Assembly: GCA_029931535.1 (NCBI GenBank)
Contig: JAQPZY010001029.1
Coordinates: forward strand, 372,001-436,000
Direction of reading: 5' to 3'
DNA length: 64,000 nt
Origin: Margaritifera margaritifera
Lineage: Eukaryota > Mollusca > Bivalvia > Unionida > Margaritiferidae
Made by a program: the position numbers and the translations under genes. Positions 36,531-48,539 of this stretch are shown piece after piece; the stretch's first letter is position 1; every line of letters starts with the position of its first letter. A model generated the notes under the pieces. It had not been told where the DNA came from. It made no database searches and saw nothing but the letters and a program-made list of their open reading frames with translations.

Positions 36531-36821
36531 GATATTCTTTCATCGCCGAAAACCCTTTAGAAGTGGTAACGGAATCGATCACACGTGAATTTCTGACAAT
36601 AATGTTTGATCTTTATTGCAACTTTTCGCTGGGTTTACCACTACGCCATCATGTCCTAAGTCTATGGAAAAATTGGTCTGGTTATTTTTATGAATCTAAT
36701 TTACTTTCAGTTATCGGTGGGAAGAAAAATTAATACAAATAATATTGCAATTACAATTAGTGCCGAAAGAATGAAAAGCAGTTTCAATAAGGCATCGTTT
36801 GTTTATCTTTTTCGTTTCCAG

Positions 36822-36914
36822 CCTGTGATACGAAGTTTCCAGACGGTGGTACGACTTATATCAGATGGGGTAGAACGGTTTGTCCTGGAAATGTCACCGA
36901 GTTGCTATATAAAG
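36822..36914 (+). CDS. Exon 2, copy 2
   Basis: Acceptor TTTCCAG, donor GTAAAATG, phase 1 at both ends. Codes CDTKFPDGGTTYIRWGRTVC and PGNVTELLYK. Confidence 0.85.
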
Positions 36915-37839
36915 GTAAAATGTATGGCAAGCCATTGCGAACGAAAACAGCGTTTGCTAAAATTAGATTTTCTAATATTAGGAAATGCTTTTCTACTACT
37001 AGAAAATTGGTATTGTTTAATATTATAACTTTGTTATGATTTTCCAACATTAGAAATATCATTTTTTTTAACATACAAGACAATAAGACGCATTTTCTAA
37101 TACTAGAAAATGAGTTTCTGCTATGAGAATTGATTTAATATTGAATTAAAGTGACTTTGCAATTTGGGATAATTGGTATAATTTGCATTGAGTTGAATAA
37201 ATAATAATTTCATACTTACAAGAAAACTAACATCATCTACATTTACCATTACATCATTAACTCTGGTTTGTTGTAGCATTTAACTTTCTGCATCATGTGA
37301 GCAAAAAGAAGCGGTGAACAATTTCATACTGTCCTATGGTCAATCAATAGTCTAGTACATAATGTCGCAGATGCTATTTAAATAGTCATGTCAACTTTTT
37401 AAAATTCAGCTTTCAGCAATTTTCTGGAGTCAGATTCCTGACACCATTTACATCGTTTTAGGACTGCACTGACGCCCAACTTTTAACGACTCGATTACGT
37501 GCAGGTGTAGCTACCCTTGAAAGGCATACCATTTTGTTATATTGCCCGTTGCGAGGTAGGATCCATTTGTAAGGGGTATACGAACACTGTCCCTGTATAG
37601 ATTTGAGTACGGACTTTATTGGGATTTAAGATTAGAACTCAGTCAGACTCTACTCCTCCAGATGGCGCATAGCGTACTGTCGACATTTTGGTTCCCTCTT
37701 TCAGAAATTATGTTTGTGAGCAAAGCCCGCAAACACAAGCAACCGGTCTAAAAATCTCATAGTACACTCACAACATCTAACAACAGACAAGAGTTATGTG
37801 TGAGTTCCATTATCATGTAATGTACTGAGTTAATTTTAG

Positions 37840-38303
37840 GATATATGGCTGATTCCGAATACACCCACACGGGAGGTGGAACAAACCATCTTTGCCTACC
37901 AGAAGATCCAACATGGGCTAAATATCAAGACGGAATGGACGAATCTGAATACAGAGGTCATGTAAATGGTGCAGAATATGAGATAGGTGTACACGGTGAC
38001 TACAATCCTATCTCGCGTGCAATTCTAGACAATAATGCTCCCTCTGCTGTTTGCCGAACCACTCGTTCTATTTCTATTATGATTCCAGGGAAAACAAATT
38101 GCTACTTTGGATGGACGCTTGAATATTCGGGTTACCTGGTCTCAATGTTGCACCGACACGTTGCACCGACAGAGTACGCATGTTTGGACGGCGACCCAGA
38201 ATCTACTGTAGGTGGTGAAACCAACCAAAATGGTCACGTGCTATACCTGGTGGAAGTCATATGCGGCACGTGGCCATGTCCACCATACGTCAACGGGCGG
38301 TAA
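37840..38303 (+). CDS. Exon 3, copy 2
   Basis: Acceptor TTAATTTTAG directly before 37,840. The frame is open to TAA at 38,301, nine residues short of the family end as judged from copy 1. Confidence 0.85.
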
Positions 38304-38614
38304 CTCGCATGTGTCATTTGCTCTAAATAACCAATAGGGTTCTTTACCATTACTTAAAATCAGCATTGAAAAGTTATTTCCCGTGCCCAGATCACTAGCT
38401 AATAAACGCATAAGGTTTTGTTTGTTTTTATTGTATTGTCATTTAATTAAACAATATTGCATTGGACACGAGTTAAGTAACCCATTTAGGTCGTCCCCAA
38501 AACATTCAAAAATGCTCCATGGATGACATTAATTTTACCAAAACTTGAGCATGTCTGAACACTAAATCAAAATTACATTTATCCAAGACATAAGATTCAA
38601 ATCAAAACGAAAGA

Positions 38615-38617
<3 letters not shown>

Positions 38618-38691
<74 letters not shown>
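38618..38691. repeat. (TA)n microsatellite
   Basis: About 36 units. Copy 1 has only ATACATGTAATAAAG at this place, so the array grew after the duplication. Confidence 0.95.
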
Positions 38692-38692
<1 letters not shown>

Positions 38693-38789
38693 GAAGTAAA
38701 TGAACAATTACATAGTGCATGAAAGAGAAGACATTTGACTAGTTATAACCACTATTGTCCATTTCATTTTCCTAAGGTTGAATGATGAC

Positions 38790-39143
38790 TCGGTTTATAA
38801 TTTAAAAGGTGAAGTTCAGTATATATACAACCAATATTATATCAGCTCCTTGGACTGTACATTTTTTTATTTTTTGATGATTTCGTGTGATTCATCGAAT
38901 GATGGATCCGATAGAACACGTTTTTTACAAAGTATTTTTCACCCACGGTTGAATCGGGAATTTTCGTTTAATTCCAGCATGCCGAACCTGTGTGACGTCA
39001 TTCATGCGAAACAGCAATATTTTAATTCGATGTGTTATTGTTATATAACGGATGTCAGCATGGTTCAATATGTAGCACGGAATCGTTCCATTCGACAAAT
39101 AACCTTTATAATCTTCAACTTTGTGGTTAAAATGATACTTCAT
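38790..39143 (-). pseudogene. Broken paralogue of the hydrophobic minus-strand ORF
   Basis: Matches the 13,476-13,712 region after gene copy 1. The membrane segment GADIILVVYILNFTF is kept near 38,800-38,850 but a stop follows it. The upstream piece (38,925-39,143) is open for 72 codons in another frame. Confidence 0.35.
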
Positions 39144-39179
39144 CCCTTGTAAAAAAAAAATATTTTAAGCTTTCGTTTA

Positions 39180-40110
39180 TATGGTCCAATGAACTGAGGT
39201 AAGTGATTTTTCACCTGTCAATGATATTAAAAAAATTCTAACAAAATGAAGAATTCTCCCAACAATGGGGGGTATGTAAATTTTGTTTCCTAATCACTTG
39301 TCGAGATTTGAAAAATGTGATTTGTCCTGGCCAATGTTTTACCTGTCCCATTAACCTAGTTCAATTTTGTTTCCATTTTCCAGTGTCTAATGTCTATAAT
39401 GAAGTCTAAGGACAGCATAAGTAATTATGTGGGTATGACGGTATTGTACTCTGTATTAGGTACCTGCATTAGGTACTAGATTATGTACCGCAATGTAATG
39501 CACCCGTGTGTTTTATGTGTGATGTGCTGTCGTATATACATGCAATTTATGTTTTTAGAATGACTAACCGCTTCATTGTACAGTTTTATTTGCCTTTTTG
39601 TCATAATAACGGCTAATTTGTATTGTTCAAACTGTCAAAGGTAAATAAGGTATCTTACCTTTAGTAGCAATTCCCCCAACAAGAGAGAATACCTGACCGT
39701 TTCAAAGCAGACTAAAAATAATAAATATTGCAAAATGTGGGTGACAGGAAGAAAAGTTAGATTCAGCAGGGTCTAATCTACAGGAATAAATCATATTTCT
39801 TTATATATGATACGATTCAAAAATATACTAGACAAAATATCATAGATCGCTTTTTTCAGCTTCAGAAATGGTGGACGCTATTATGCCCCATCAATGACAT
39901 ACAAATAATTTTTCTTGTCGGCACACCGACCTAAGATATTTTCTCTAGTACATTCCCGAAACTTATCAGATGTAAAAAAAAAAAAAAAATTGTGATATAT
40001 TACAACAAATGTGATATATTCCGGTAGATTAAAACAAAAATCAGTAAAACTTGATGTGCACAAAGATGATTGACACTGACTGTTCAGTAACAGAACTCAA
40101 AGCACACATA
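39180..40110. other. No recognisable gene
   Basis: AT-rich DNA with an A run near 39,975. No domain or paralogue is seen. Confidence 0.5.
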
Positions 40111-40129
40111 CATTAAGGCCCTTACCATG

Positions 40130-40840
40130 TCTGAATCAGCCTGGGAATTCTTTGAAATAATATATTGTTCTTAACTATTTGGGCGGCCTGTTCCAGACTC
40201 TGGGAGCCTCACATTTAAGGGAAAGCTTTCCGTACCTTACCGTATCTTGTGGTCTGTAACCTTAGTAATGTGGCTACATTTTGGTGCCTGAAATGACAAT
40301 TGCATTCTTTGAATATGACCAACTTATTCAGGTATTATATGTTGTCATGTGAAGTATATTGTAAACTTTGGCTGCCATGTATCTTAAGCTACTAATATGT
40401 AAAGTAGGAAGATTTATTTTTCTTAATAGGGACTCATATGAACTATTAAAAGCACAAAAATCCAATTATAATGCTTTAAACTGTCATTTTTTCACCAAAT
40501 TTTGTTTAATTTAGAAATGCCAAATAAGTGGGCAATAATTAAAGTTTGCCCAAATAAAGCGTTTGTAGATCAATAACCTAATGTTAATGGACAAACAACG
40601 GTTGAGATATTGCAAGACGTTTATTTGTCATGCTTCTTTCTGACAGATCTTACATGTGTGGCTGTTAAAATTGAGTTGAGGGTCAATATTTACTCCAAGG
40701 AATTTCACTAGGTATTTCGTGGTCTTCAATGATGAAATAATAAAAAATTTCAGCATTTCTGCCAAGACTAATGGCTTGGAATTTCTGGAAATTGTCTTCT
40801 CAACCACTGGCTGCAAACCAGTGAATTATTATCTACCTGT
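40130..40840 (-). pseudogene. LINE reverse transcriptase relic (C-terminal part)
   Basis: Minus strand, high to low: KFLGVNIDPQLNFNSHTCKI (40,628-40,700), then ANFNYCPLIWHF, YESLLRKINLPTLHIS, and near 40,190-40,250 GKLSLKCEAPRVWNRPPK followed by LRTIYYFKEF. This is the thumb-to-end order of Jockey/CR1/RTE-type LINE reverse transcriptases. There are many stops; the active-site part is absent. Confidence 0.8.
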
Positions 40841-41104
40841 TTTTCTATATATATATAAAAAGACAGTAGGAAAAGGTAACGCGAAATGAGTGGCTAGAGT
40901 TGAAATAAAGTCATCGCGTGTAAATTACAAGACGTGTGTTACTTTTGAATAAGGGTTTGGTGATTGTATTAAGACTTTGCCTTCCTGTGCACACAATAAA
41001 CTTTCAACGTAGTCGACAAGCCACTTATTTCCGCAAATTATAGGACTTGTGGAAACAAAACAAGTCTTCATTTTATTTAATCCGCAATACCGCAATACCA
41101 GACA

Positions 41105-41151
<47 letters not shown>

Positions 41152-41185
41152 GTTTATTTCAGACTTAAGTCCGTAGGCAAAAACC
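41105..41185 (-). mobile_element. LINE 3' end with (AAT)n tail
   Basis: About 15 AAT units followed by AAGTTTATTTCAGACTTAAG, the reverse of a LINE 3' end with a short-repeat tail. It may belong to a second LINE, since the RT relic lies on the other side of the tail. Confidence 0.5.
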
Positions 41186-41753
41186 AGCAATTTCACTCAA
41201 GATATGACCAAAAATAGAATAAAATATTAATACAAACAATTTGCTCCAGGGATCAATTATCTATAAATTACGGCAACATGCAAAACGAAACACTTCTATC
41301 AAGATCATGTTATTACTACAAGAAATTTTATTTCTAAATGAATACTCTCTTTCTAACCAAAACGCAGATGCTGATAACATTGTTATTCACAAACATTTCC
41401 GACGCACTATGGCGCCTATCATAACACATTAGAAATCTAAATCCATTGTTGTAACATTGTAGAACGTGAGAAATTTGTCCAGAGAGAAGAACAATATAAA
41501 CTCATATAATAGGATTTGAAAAGCAAAATTTTACATCTGTAGAACATGTTTTAAAAGACCTTTAAAACATATATACTCACAGACAAAGGGAACGATATTG
41601 TCTTTGTATATCACTATCATGTAACAGATTTTAACGAATGACATGTCCTATTTACATATGCTCACTGACAAACATCAACTTTTCTCCGCAAAGTCTAACC
41701 TCAAAGTGGCAAGAATAAGGTATTTAGATACAATTCAGACTAGCTACTACTAC

Positions 41754-41756
<3 letters not shown>

Positions 41757-41805
<49 letters not shown>

Positions 41806-41824
41806 TTCTCTGTCTCTCTCTCTC
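41757..41824. repeat. (CT)n microsatellite
   Basis: About 30 CT units, lightly interrupted by TGTCTTTC. Confidence 0.95.
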
Positions 41825-42299
41825 GCACGCACGACGATTGGGTCCAGTTCAATAGACGTGACAATACTAATACGGTATGACTAGAATCACATGTAACATG
41901 TAATAAATGCAGCGCCCTCTACAAGAATAGGGTGAATCTCTTGTGTCAGAAAGATTGTGAAATTAAAGGTTTATTTCTACTAAAATTGTTAGCTAATTGT
42001 GCCTAAATTTTACAGATATAATTACAGTACCCACTCCAAGCAGTACGCTAGATGAAAGACATTGTAACTAGTACCAAATTGAAGATGTAGGTACTAATTG
42101 CGTACAAGTCATCTTCCAAGACGGAAGTTAATCTAGTATTTAAAGAATCCTTCTGTGAAAAGAACCAGAACTATTAACAACAACAGCAACAACATCAGCG
42201 AGAAAAACAAGGAACTACAAGGAACTACTCAGCTATCCACGGCATTAGTGCACATTTTAGAGACACCAATGGGGTGGCATTCTTCGAATGGTCGCCAGC

Positions 42300-42950
42300 A
42301 TAATTTTTATCTCCATGATACGTTCAGAGCTCGAAAGAACATACTCTAGATAACTCTATGAATTACCATTGAAATCCATATCACATGCTTTATGGTTGGC
42401 CAAAAATAAACCTTTTGCAGCCAAAGTATAAACATTGGAGCTACACAACTTCCATTCACCAAATTATTACACTAGGTCAAGACAGTCCGTATTGGTGTAC
42501 CTCCCTTTCTGGCAAAGGATTTCCTCTGCATGGTATATATTTTCCTATACAATAAGCACTTTTATGAGCTTAAACTGATCGTAAAGAAATATTTTTCAAA
42601 AATTGTGTATTTATACAAAATCATGTAGTTTTCTTCCAGAATTATTATCAGCTAAAATGAATAAATAGTTCACATATTGCACCAAGAATCATTATCAAAA
42701 TACCAACTGTGTGGCGGTAACTTCTTGATAGAAAGGGAAACAACCTATATGATTCTAAACAAGCGAATTGCATGCGTCAAATGTATAAGTAAAGATTAAA
42801 CAAGTGGTACACAAACACAGCGAGTCTTCTTATACTATAAAATCATCAAATACTATTAATTAATGTATAAAATACTTGTCAAAATGATTTCTTATGTCAA
42901 TTTATTTCCTGGAATCTTTTTTTTTCTTTTTTTGGTTTCTGTCGTTTTGT
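42300..42950. repeat. Partial copy of C4-like intron 1 DNA
   Basis: Matches 8,840-9,230 (copy 1) and 59,950-60,180 (copy 3): CATATCACATGCTTTATGG, ACAACTTCCATTCACC, GATTAAACAAGTGG. A segment at about 42,480-42,780 is extra. No exons are attached. Confidence 0.7.
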
Positions 42951-42969
42951 TTGTTTCTTTTAACAAACA

Positions 42970-43694
42970 TCCACGTTCCTTTCTCTGAACTGAATACTTT
43001 CTCTGTCTTCATTTTGCCACGTGTCTCCAGCCAGATTCACGATTTGACATTATGAAATTTTTTAAATTGTAATTTATGGCTATTTCGGCTTCCAGGTGCC
43101 GGATTAGGTTTCACACTAACTCAGTCACTTTCACAAGCCCATATATTGTTGCACCTACCTATCTACTTATTAAAATGAGTACATACAATACAGACAGACA
43201 GACATACATAGTATCTAAATTGCACTGTTGACAAACTTAACGCCAGGCAATTTATGGAAATATTTTTAATATTCTTTCCGTTTCTTACAGTAAAGACAAA
43301 TTAGACTTTTACTACTATTTTTGATAACGTGTATTGATGCAACATGTACAAGACAGAGCCTATCGAGAACGCAGGAACACGCAAACGTACATATTTTACA
43401 TGAAAAAATTTGTTCGATCAAAGAGTGGGTAGAAACAAGAAAAGTGAATTTCCGTATTCACTACATTATCTATTATTTGTAACGATTGTCAGTTGATGTT
43501 TCCCTACCGACTTTTCCAGATCATCCACCATCATCTGGCCCCATATTCTTCAAACATTTTTAGCATGAAGTCATAAACTCAAACTCCAAAAAGATATGAT
43601 GCAGCTTTCTTAAGATGGACCGATGTAAGTTCTATGATCTTAAATTTTTTTTGTATAAAAAAACGTCGACACTGTCAAATTTTGGAGACTTTCA
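42970..43694. repeat. C1q-relic flank block (duplicate of 32.4-33.66 kb)
   Basis: 42,985-43,045 matches the scrambled middle of the 32.3-kb C1q relic. The sequence then jumps, skipping about 480 bases, to the shared flank ending at the Polinton target site (CTTTCA 43,689-43,694). Confidence 0.7.
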
Positions 43695-44150
43695 AGTAGT
43701 GTGAAACGGAGAGTTTGGGTAGAAATGTTAGAGAAAATAAACTTGAGAATAAAATTGAAAAAAACTGAAAATTGAAAATAACATTGAAAAAATATTTAAA
43801 AATAAAATTAAAAAATGAAAAAGATAACATTTGAAAATAAAAGTCGTAAATAATATTCGGAAATACAAAATAAAAAAATAAAAATTGAAGAAAAAGAAAA
43901 AAATATACAAACTATATTTTTTTTTGGTGCATTAAAAAAGTTCAATAAATATTTACAATATCTTTAAGTGTGATTTACCAAAAAAAAATAAGTAAGAATA
44001 AAGGCGTAGACAAAAAAAAAAAAAAACACAAGTAAATTGTCCAATCATATTTTAATGAGTGGATTAAATTTCAAAGTTAAATGTGGAAAAATACAAAAAG
44101 AATAAGAGATAATATACCAGCATCAAATGGGGAAACAGTGCTCTAATAAG
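43695..44150. repeat. Left terminal inverted repeat of Polinton B
   Basis: Reverse-matches 55,830-56,308. Landmarks: AGTAGTGT, AGAGAAAATAAA, ACACAAGTAAATTGTCCAATC, ATGAGTGGATTAAATTTC and, at the inner end, CAAATGGGGAA. Confidence 0.85.
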
Positions 44151-45363
44151 CTCATTCTTTCTACTGAATCCCCAAAATCATGTGTTTGTAATTGCAGTTG
44201 ACAAAGTTTACACAAATAAATATGTTTTAAACTAGACAGGAAAATATAAAGGCGTAGCTCATTTTACATATAATAGCAGGAACAAAATCTGAGCTAGTTT
44301 AATAAAAGAGTTAATTAAAGAAGAAATTCAGATATATGAAAAAGATACAGCGGGATCATTGTCATGTGACAGGAAATTACAAAGGAACAGCTCATTATAA
44401 TTGTGATTTAAAATTAAATATATTCCATTTAAAACTAAAATACCGGTAGTAATTCATAATCTGAGAAGTTATGTCGGTCACTTAATAATAAATGAAGTAT
44501 AAAAATCATTTAATAATAAAGGAAGTATCAAACGATTCTAACAACAGAATTTCGTGTATTGCAAAAAATATGGAATAATATTTAACATTTCAAATAGGAC
44601 AGTTAGAATTTATTGACAGCTTTAAATTTATTTCAATCAATCTTAATTAAATTTTGAAACAAATTAAAAGTTGAAGATTTTAAGATTTTGTGATAGTAAT
44701 AAATATGATTTTAGTTTATTAAGAAAAGAAAAGGAATTTTTCCCTGCGATCATCTAGACTCTAGAAAAATTAAAGGAAACAAATTTAACAAAAAGCTAAT
44801 TATAATTATTTTGCTCAATTTTTAAAAATGAGTCACTAAGTGAAGATGATTATAATCATGAACTTAATGTTTGGAATAAATGGAAAAATGAACATCTAGG
44901 AGATTATCATGATTTATATTTAGCTACAGATGTTATTATCGTGGCTTATATATTCTGAAAATCTAGAAAAACAACGTTAGATGAGTATAAACTAGATCCT
45001 GCTCATTTATATATCATTACCATCATTCGCATTGGATTGTAGATCAAAATATGATATACAAAAATTAGAACTTTTATCATATCTAGACAAACATTTATTT
45101 GAAGAAAAATCAATAAGAGGTGGAATATTAATGGTTGGCTGAAAGAAACTCGCAAGAGCTAATAATAAATATATGAAAGATTATGATAAAAATAAACCAT
45201 CAATTTATATCATCTATCTTGATGCAAATTCTTTATACCCAACAACAACGATTGAACCATAACCGTTTAATAATTAAAATGGGCAGATATAAATAAAATA
45301 ACAATAGATGAAATTTTGAAAACAGATAATTGTTTGGGATAATGGCTACCATGTGGAAGTAGG

Positions 45364-46844
45364 AGTCACGGAATTGTATGGTTTATATCAATATGTATAT
45401 GTGGTCAAAAATGTATTCGGGTTTCGTTTCCGACTAGAGCGTTACTCGGGGGTTGTTTATTTTTTTCGGCTCTAGTTATTTTGAAATACTGAGCGCGATT
45501 CACCCCATGCTGCACGTGCAAATTGCCTGCAGTGAAAACTTACGTACCTAGCTGCTGCGCATATCTGTCACAGCTAGAGTACATATAGAGCGAATTCTCT
45601 ATAAACAAATTACACTACGACGAGTCTTGTCAGAAAGCTTACCTCTTTACGGGAGCAAAACTTCATCTGTAGAGGTATGTGAAATTTAAGATTGTATTCT
45701 TTATCACTATTCGTTTTATATGACATAATTGTTTCATATATTAGATGTTTTAGAATTTATTCTAAATTCTACAGAGAGTCAATACCTAGGTCATACAACG
45801 CCATGATATCAGAAATACTATAGTCTGGTTCGAGTTAGCTATTTGTTGTAACTGAATAGACGGATTTTATTTAATTATACGCAGCATGCATTGAATGATT
45901 AATGTAATGTGTAACGAGGCGTAATTCATGTGCGCGCATGCGCAACATATATCAATACGAAAGTACTAACCGTGTCATATGTACTACACGGTTTAGTTGT
46001 TATACTTTTAGCTGTCCTTATGTATGGTTTGGTGATGTGAAGTCACAGAACTCTGTGTGGTTTCGTGTGACGTGTACGCTGTGTCTGGTGACGTTGTTTC
46101 GGAAGAGTGTACTGGTTTTCTCGATGCGAGGGACCAAGGCTTCTCGACCAACGGGTCTGTGTTAATGTGAAGGCTCTCGAGGGATCCTTCAACAGGCTGG
46201 GAGGGGTGGACCATGCGTGGTGGCTCCTTGACCATGGACTAGAGCGGGTGGAACCGGAGATACATCTTGGTCGTCAAACGGGCGCCACGATAGTTATATT
46301 TATTGCGTGTTCCATTTTATTGTTATCTCAATATTGCTATCTGTGCAAGATTACATTCATTCCCATTTCAATATCGCTATATGTGTGATAGATTCATAAT
46401 TTCATGCATTCCCATTTCATTTTCGTTATATGAACGATATATTCATAAATTCATACATATTCCAATATCGCTTGATGAATTGATAAATTGATGAGTACCA
46501 TATTGATAAGTGCATAAATCACATGCTTTGGTCACCCTTGGTACTTAATAAGACCTTGTTTATATTGGGGTGTAGATCATATACTCTTATTTGTTGATTG
46601 GTGATAGGATGCTATTCACGTTTGTTTAAAATTCCATTCGTTAAATTCATCTTTGATTTTTCTCGTTGAGTTACTTGTTGTTGATAGTTCCATGTTAGGA
46701 ACTTTATAATTTTCCTTATCTTTGTGTTATAATGGTGTCAGATTTGTTCATCTTCAAATTGCGTTTATAAATAAACATCTTATTAACGCAGTTGCTTTCG
46801 GTGTCTTCACTAATCCAGTCCCAACCCGGCTTCATCCTGTGACA
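45364..46844 (+). mobile_element. Solo LTR inside the polymerase relic
   Basis: Flanked by the 5-bp duplication GTAGG (45,359-45,363 and 46,845-46,849). Its ends are AGTCAC and GTGACA, inverted except for the first base. TATAAA at 45,600-45,605 and AATAAA at 46,770-46,775, 75 bases from the end, give an LTR layout. The polymerase reading continues directly after the right duplication. No internal retroelement genes remain, so this is a solo LTR of about 1.48 kb. Confidence 0.85.
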
Positions 46845-47504
46845 GTAGGTATTGAATATCCTAAAGAATTGCATGATTTAGACAGTGATTATCCGCTTGC
46901 ACCTGAATGTATTCAAGTAGAAGAAGCATGGTTATCAGATTTCCAGAGGAAAATATTCTCTGAAAACAACAAGAAATTAGTTAAATGTAAAAAAAAACTT
47001 ATTCCAAATTGATGAATGAGAAAAATTACATTGTGCATTATAGATTACTAAAATTATATGTGAAACTAGGTTTAAAAGTAATAAGGTTGCACAGGGTATT
47101 GAAATTTAACCCAAATTCTTGGTTCAAGGTTACATAAACCATAATATTGAATTGAGGAAAAAAGCTAAAAAAGCAGGATGTGAATATCAGTCAAATTTAT
47201 TCAAATTGATCAATTATGCTCTCTACGGAAAAAACTATGGAAAATGTTAACAATTTAATTAAGATACAGTTATGCTTATCAGAAGAACAAGACCAAATTA
47301 GAAAATTATTTGCGAAGCCAAATTATATACTCTGCAATATTATTAATGAAAATCTGATTGGTATTAACATGTTAAAACCTAATAAAATACTCTTGCCAAA
47401 CCAATCTATGTTGGATCGTCAGTTTTAGGTATCAGCAAATATTTAATGCATACTTTTTAGTACAATATTATTAAGACAAAGATATGGTGAAAATATGAGC
47501 GTAA

Positions 47505-47910
47505 TCTATACTAATACAGAGTTATCTATACTAATACAGATTCTCTTACTTTGGTTGTTTTTACTGACGCTAGATATGAAGATATGAGAGTAATCTATAC
47601 TAATACAGAGTAATCTATACTAATACAGATTCTCCTATTTTGGATGTTTTTACTGACGCTATAGATGAAGATATGATAGTAATCTATAGTAATACAAAGT
47701 AATCTATACAAATACAGAGTAATATATACTAATACAGAGTAATCTATACTAGTACAGAGTAATCTATACTAATACAGATTCTCTTATTTTGGTTGTTTTT
47801 ACTGACGCTATATATGAAGATATGAGAGTAATCTATACTAATACAGATTCTGAGAGTAATCTATACTAATACAGATTCTGAGAGTAATCTATACTAATAC
47901 AGATTCTCTT
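47505..47910. repeat. Nested minisatellite in polymerase motif C codons
   Basis: Twelve copies of a 16-18-bp core (AATCTATACTAATACAG) are grouped in four blocks. Each block ends in CTTATTTTGGTTGTTTTTACT plus GACGCTATATATGAAGATATGA. The core encodes the catalytic YTNTDS stretch (family YTDTDS). Confidence 0.9.
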
Positions 47911-48388
47911 ATTTTGGTTGTTTTTACTAACGATATATATGAAGATATGAGAGAAGATGTTGATTGGTATGGTACATCAGAATATCATAAAGATCACAGA
48001 CGTTTTCATTAAAAATCTAGGTTTTGTGGGTGTTTTTAGGGACGAATGTAAGGGTTGTATCATAGTAGAAATTATTGCTTTAAGATAAATAAATATATTC
48101 TGCTAGATTTGCTGATGAAAGTATTAGGAACAAAAAAAGGAGAGCAAAATGTGCAACCGGAAATATAATTGACAAAGAAATATCGCATGAAACCTATAAA
48201 GACATTTTATTTAATTCTAAAGAAAAAATAAATAAAATGTACACAATTAAAAGTAAAGACCACAATCTAGGTCTTTACTGTCAAGAAAAGAAATAAAACG
48301 AAGAAATATCCAACACTTGATGATAAAAAAATAAAAAATGGATATTTGATAGAATTATTAAATTATCATACAGTCCATTATAAAATTG

Positions 48389-48389
<1 letters not shown>

Positions 48390-48471
<82 letters not shown>

Positions 48472-48486
48472 GATAGATAGATAGAT
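48390..48486. repeat. (TA)n then (GATA)n microsatellite
   Basis: About 39 TA units followed by four GATA units, inside Polinton B. Confidence 0.95.
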
Positions 48487-48539
48487 ATAGATATATTTGT
48501 GTAGCTATAATTATATAATATACTGTTACTAGTTAAATT

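Larger units (their letters stand above)
34459..38303 (+). pseudogene. Short-chain collagen C4-like gene, copy 2 (nearly intact)
   Basis: Exons 34459-34675, 36822-36914 and 37840-38303 join in phase 1 and give a continuous frame of 257 codons. Residues 1-21 are a signal peptide, about 27-62 a coiled coil, and about 75-257 the C4-like head (GGTTYIRWGRTVCPGN, NHLCLPEDPTW, SAVCRTT, NCYFGWTLEYSGYL, YACLDGDPE, CGTWPCPPYVNGR). The stop TAA (38,301-38,303) stands where copy 1 has GAA. The next eight codons would add LACVICSK before the family's usual stop (38,328-38,330), so the protein loses its last nine residues, including two cysteines. Splice sites are all canonical. It could still be expressed as a slightly short secreted protein. 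A polyadenylation signal is at 38,401-38,406. Confidence 0.85.
44340..48310 (+). pseudogene. Protein-primed DNA polymerase B relic
   Basis: Replicates the element in intact Polintons. Landmarks in order: exonuclease region with GNYKGTAHYNCDLKL and VIHNLRSYVGH (44,370-44,480); DVIIVAYIF and YKLDPAHLY (about 44,930-45,015); polymerase motif A region IYLDANSLYP-like, with F for L (about 45,205-45,240); EYPKELHDLDSDYPLAPE (46,850-46,910); KKAGCEYQSNLFKLINYALY and GKNYGK (47,165-47,240); YTNTDS (about 47,510 on, multiplied by a minisatellite); WYGTSEYHKDH (47,968-48,000); and the C-terminal part (48,110-48,300). A solo LTR splits it at 45,364-46,844. Stops and frameshifts are many. Confidence 0.88.

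Noticed and set aside
40628..40816. Host gene with a 62-codon minus-strand frame
   Set aside because: The residues match the thumb region of LINE reverse transcriptases and the frame continues brokenly on both sides.
43728..43910. Phe-rich minus-strand open frame
   Set aside because: It lies in the A/T-rich Polinton terminal repeat; composition alone explains it.
47505..47910. CRISPR-like array
   Set aside because: The spacing is irregular, the spacers are themselves repeats and the setting is eukaryotic; it is a minisatellite in a polymerase relic.
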